7,524 nucleotides of DNA from Candidatus Brevibacterium intestinigallinarum (GTDB taxonomy: Bacteria; Actinomycetota; Actinomycetes; Actinomycetales; Brevibacteriaceae), in NCBI GenBank assembly GCA_019117325.1, contig DWZY01000186.1, positions 1-7,524 of the forward strand, written 5' to 3'. How positions within the stretch are numbered: position 1 is the first letter of the stretch; each line of letters opens with the position of its first letter. The translations under genes were made by a program, and so were the position numbers. This document shows positions 6,279-7,524 of this stretch, in pieces. Below the pieces are notes generated by a model, which ran no database searches, had not been told where the DNA came from, and saw only the letters and a program-made list of their open reading frames with translations.

Positions 6279-7097
6279 TCAGTTCTCGCGGAGTCCCGGC
6301 ATGTCGTAGTCGATGACGAGCGGGGCGTGGTCGGACCAGCGCTCGCCCCAGCTGGCGGCGCGGTCGACCCGGGCACCGGTGGCGGCCTCGGCCAGGGCCG
6401 GTGTCGCGGCCTGGTAGTCGATCCGCCAGCCGGCGTCGTTGTCGAAGGCCTGTCCGCGCATCGACCACCACGTGTACGGGCCCGGCACGTCGCCGGACAG
6501 GCGCCGGTGGACGTCGACGTAGCCGATCTCATCGGAGAAGAAGCGGTCGAAGTAGGCGCGCTCCTCCGGCAGGAAGCCCGCCTTCTTGCGGTTGGCCTTC
6601 CAGTTCTTGAGGTCGAGCTCCGTGTGGCACACGTTGAGGTCACCGGTGAGCACGGCGTGGTCCGCGTGCTGGGCCAGCTGCGGCAGGCGGGCGATCATCG
6701 CCTCGAGGAAGCGGTACTTGTCCTCCTGCTTGGGGGTGTCCGCCTCCCCCGAGTGGACGTACGCGCTCACGACCGTGAGCAGGCTGCCGTCCTCGAGGCG
6801 GAAGTCCGACTCGATCCACCGGCCGGCGGTGTCGAAGTAGTCGTCGCCATTGCCCACGCGGGTCTCCACCGGCGCAGTGCGGGACAGCACCGCGACCCCG
6901 GCCCGCCCCTTCGCCTCCGCATCCGCGCTCTGCACGTGGTAGCCGCAATCAGCCAGCACATCGAAGACGATGTCGTTGGCCGCGCGCACCTCCTGCAGCG
7001 TGATGATCGGGGAATCTGCGGACTCCATCCAGGCGCCCATCCCCTTGCGCAGGGCCGCCCGAACGCCATTGACATTGACTGTGCTGATGCGAAGCAT
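6279..7097 (-). CDS. xth: Exodeoxyribonuclease III / AP endonuclease (ExoIII family)
   Basis: A Mg2+-dependent nuclease of base-excision repair that cuts DNA 5' of abasic sites and trims 3' blocked ends. The 272-residue protein has the full endonuclease/exonuclease/phosphatase fold set: N8 in TVNVNG, E36 in TLQEVRA (metal ligand), Y113 in AYVHSGE, D153 and N155 in TGDLNV, D227 in WRIDYQ, and the catalytic pair D256-H257 in WSDHAPL. These correspond to E. coli ExoIII N7, E34, Y109, D151/N153, D229 and D258/H259. Length is typical. The start ATG at 7097 has AGGA 7 bases upstream, which coincides with a -10-like CAGGAT placed so that transcription could begin on the ATG itself. It is divergent from the GNAT gene across 67 bases and convergent with ybdD. 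Confidence 0.96.
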   Translation of the reverse strand: MLRISTVNVNGVRAALRKGMGAWMESADSPIITLQEVRAANDIVFDVLADCGYHVQSADAEAKGRAGVAVLSRTAPVETRVGNGDDYFDTAGRWIESDFRLEDGSLLTVVSAYVHSGEADTPKQEDKYRFLEAMIARLPQLAQHADHAVLTGDLNVCHTELDLKNWKANRKKAGFLPEERAYFDRFFSDEIGYVDVHRRLSGDVPGPYTWWSMRGQAFDNDAGWRIDYQAATPALAEAATGARVDRAASWGERWSDHAPLVIDYDMPGLREN

Positions 7098-7109
7098 GGG
7101 GCCATCCTG
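7097..7109 (-). promoter_or_regulatory. xth start region: AGGA ribosome site overlapping a -10-like CAGGAT
   Basis: On the minus strand CAGGAT (7109 down to 7104) ends exactly seven bases before the A of the ATG, so as a -10 it would give a leaderless mRNA starting at 7097. The same bases contain AGGA at normal Shine-Dalgarno distance. The sequence alone does not decide between the two; no -35 element is obvious. Confidence 0.35.
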
Positions 7110-7135
7110 TCAGAATCACACCGGACACGTATGCT
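7107..7135 (+). promoter_or_regulatory. Probable sigma-70 type promoter of the GNAT gene
   Basis: CTGTCA (7107-7112, four of six matches to TTGACA) and TATGCT (7130-7135, matching TANNNT) are separated by exactly 17 bases. Transcription would start near 7142, leaving a leader of about 23 bases that contains the GAGGAGAGG ribosome binding site. The -35 hexamer overlaps the -10-like element of the divergent xth gene. Confidence 0.5.
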
Positions 7136-7164
7136 GGTGATTCAGTCACATGTGAGGAGAGGCC

Positions 7165-7524
7165 ATGACCACGAACGAGAACTTCGCGCCGGAGAAGCTG
7201 ATCATCAGCCCCCTCGATGAACTCGACCCGCTGGAGCTGCGTGAGGAGATCCTCAACGCGCAGGAGCGCTTCTGGGGCCAGCGCGATCTCAGCGGCGACC
7301 ACGAGCCGCACTGGTTCCGCCAGTTCGCCGCCGGCGGACTGGTGGCCCGCTATCAGAACGAGGTCGTGGGCTACCTGCTGGGTGCGTTCCCCAAGGAGGG
7401 ACCGTCCTACATCCACCTCGTCGCCGCACGGCAGGACTACCGCCACCTGGGCATCGGCCGTCGTCTGTATGAGGCGTTCATCGCCCGGGCGAAGGCGAAC
7501 CAGGAGGACCTCGTCCAGGCGACC
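7165..7524 (+). CDS. GNAT-family N-acetyltransferase (3'-truncated by window end)
   Basis: GNAT enzymes transfer an acetyl group from acetyl-CoA to an amine; the acceptor here is unknown. 120 codons are visible with no stop before the window end. The protein starts MTTNENFAPEKLIISPLDEL. It shows the strand VVGYLLGAF at 67-75, a following strand SYIHLVAAR at 81-89, and the acetyl-CoA pyrophosphate-binding motif A, YRHLGIGRRLYEAF at 92-105 (R/Q-x-x-G-x-G/A pattern with G96 and G98). GNAT proteins are typically 140-180 residues, so perhaps 25-50 are cut off. The start ATG at 7165 is set by a strong GAGGAGAGG ribosome binding site (7154-7162), and a plausible promoter lies upstream. Minus-strand open frame over this region is an antisense shadow. 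Confidence 0.85.
   Translation, partial: MTTNENFAPEKLIISPLDELDPLELREEILNAQERFWGQRDLSGDHEPHWFRQFAAGGLVARYQNEVVGYLLGAFPKEGPSYIHLVAARQDYRHLGIGRRLYEAFIARAKANQEDLVQAT

Noticed and set aside
6327..7220. 297-codon plus-strand frame over xth
   Set aside because: Antisense to an exonuclease III gene with every catalytic residue present; the product has no domain.
6949..7446. 165-codon minus-strand frame spanning the xth start and the GNAT gene
   Set aside because: It crosses the divergent promoter region and lies antisense to a GNAT gene with a strong ribosome site and motif A; no homology signal.

Overview
The window is ordinary chromosomal sequence from a high-GC Gram-positive bacterium (Actinomycetota). 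Codon third positions are almost all G or C. SdhA and SdhB are of the type usual in actinobacterial sdhCDAB operons. Together with a secreted DD-carboxypeptidase, trpS and xth, the gene set resembles Micrococcales (for example relatives of Brachybacterium, Dermabacter or Arthrobacter). The genus is an inference from gene content and protein style, not something the sequence proves.

Layout. Bases 1-2310, plus strand: the 3' part of sdhA (5' end outside the window) and complete sdhB, coupled by a TGATG overlap and closed by a 17-bp hairpin at 2331-2369. Bases 2465-3646, plus: a D-alanyl-D-alanine carboxypeptidase with signal peptide and C-terminal membrane anchor. Bases 3615-5754, minus: trpS followed by an App1-type (DUF2183) phosphatase 43 bases downstream; the App1 gene runs tail-to-tail into the carboxypeptidase gene with a 32-bp antisense overlap. 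Bases 5811-6184, plus: a 48-codon ORF overlapping (TGATG) a complete ybdD/yjiX-type gene. The small ORF looks like the soluble tail of a CstA-type transporter whose membrane part is absent. Bases 6229-6264: a perfect 16-bp hairpin serving both convergent neighbours. Bases 6279-7097, minus: xth (exonuclease III). Bases 7165-7524, plus: a GNAT acetyltransferase cut by the window end. No gap between genes exceeds 300 bases; the longest (2311-2464) holds the sdh terminator and the carboxypeptidase promoter.

Functionally this is housekeeping: respiration and the TCA cycle (SdhAB), peptidoglycan trimming, tRNA-Trp charging, lipid phosphate turnover (predicted), a pyruvate/peptide-uptake accessory protein, and base-excision DNA repair. 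I see no mobile element, CRISPR array, tRNA, rRNA, defence cassette or biosynthetic cluster. The points most worth a second look are the apparently transporter-less ybdD pair, three start codons sitting exactly where a leaderless transcript would begin, and a KNG triad in place of KTG in the carboxypeptidase.
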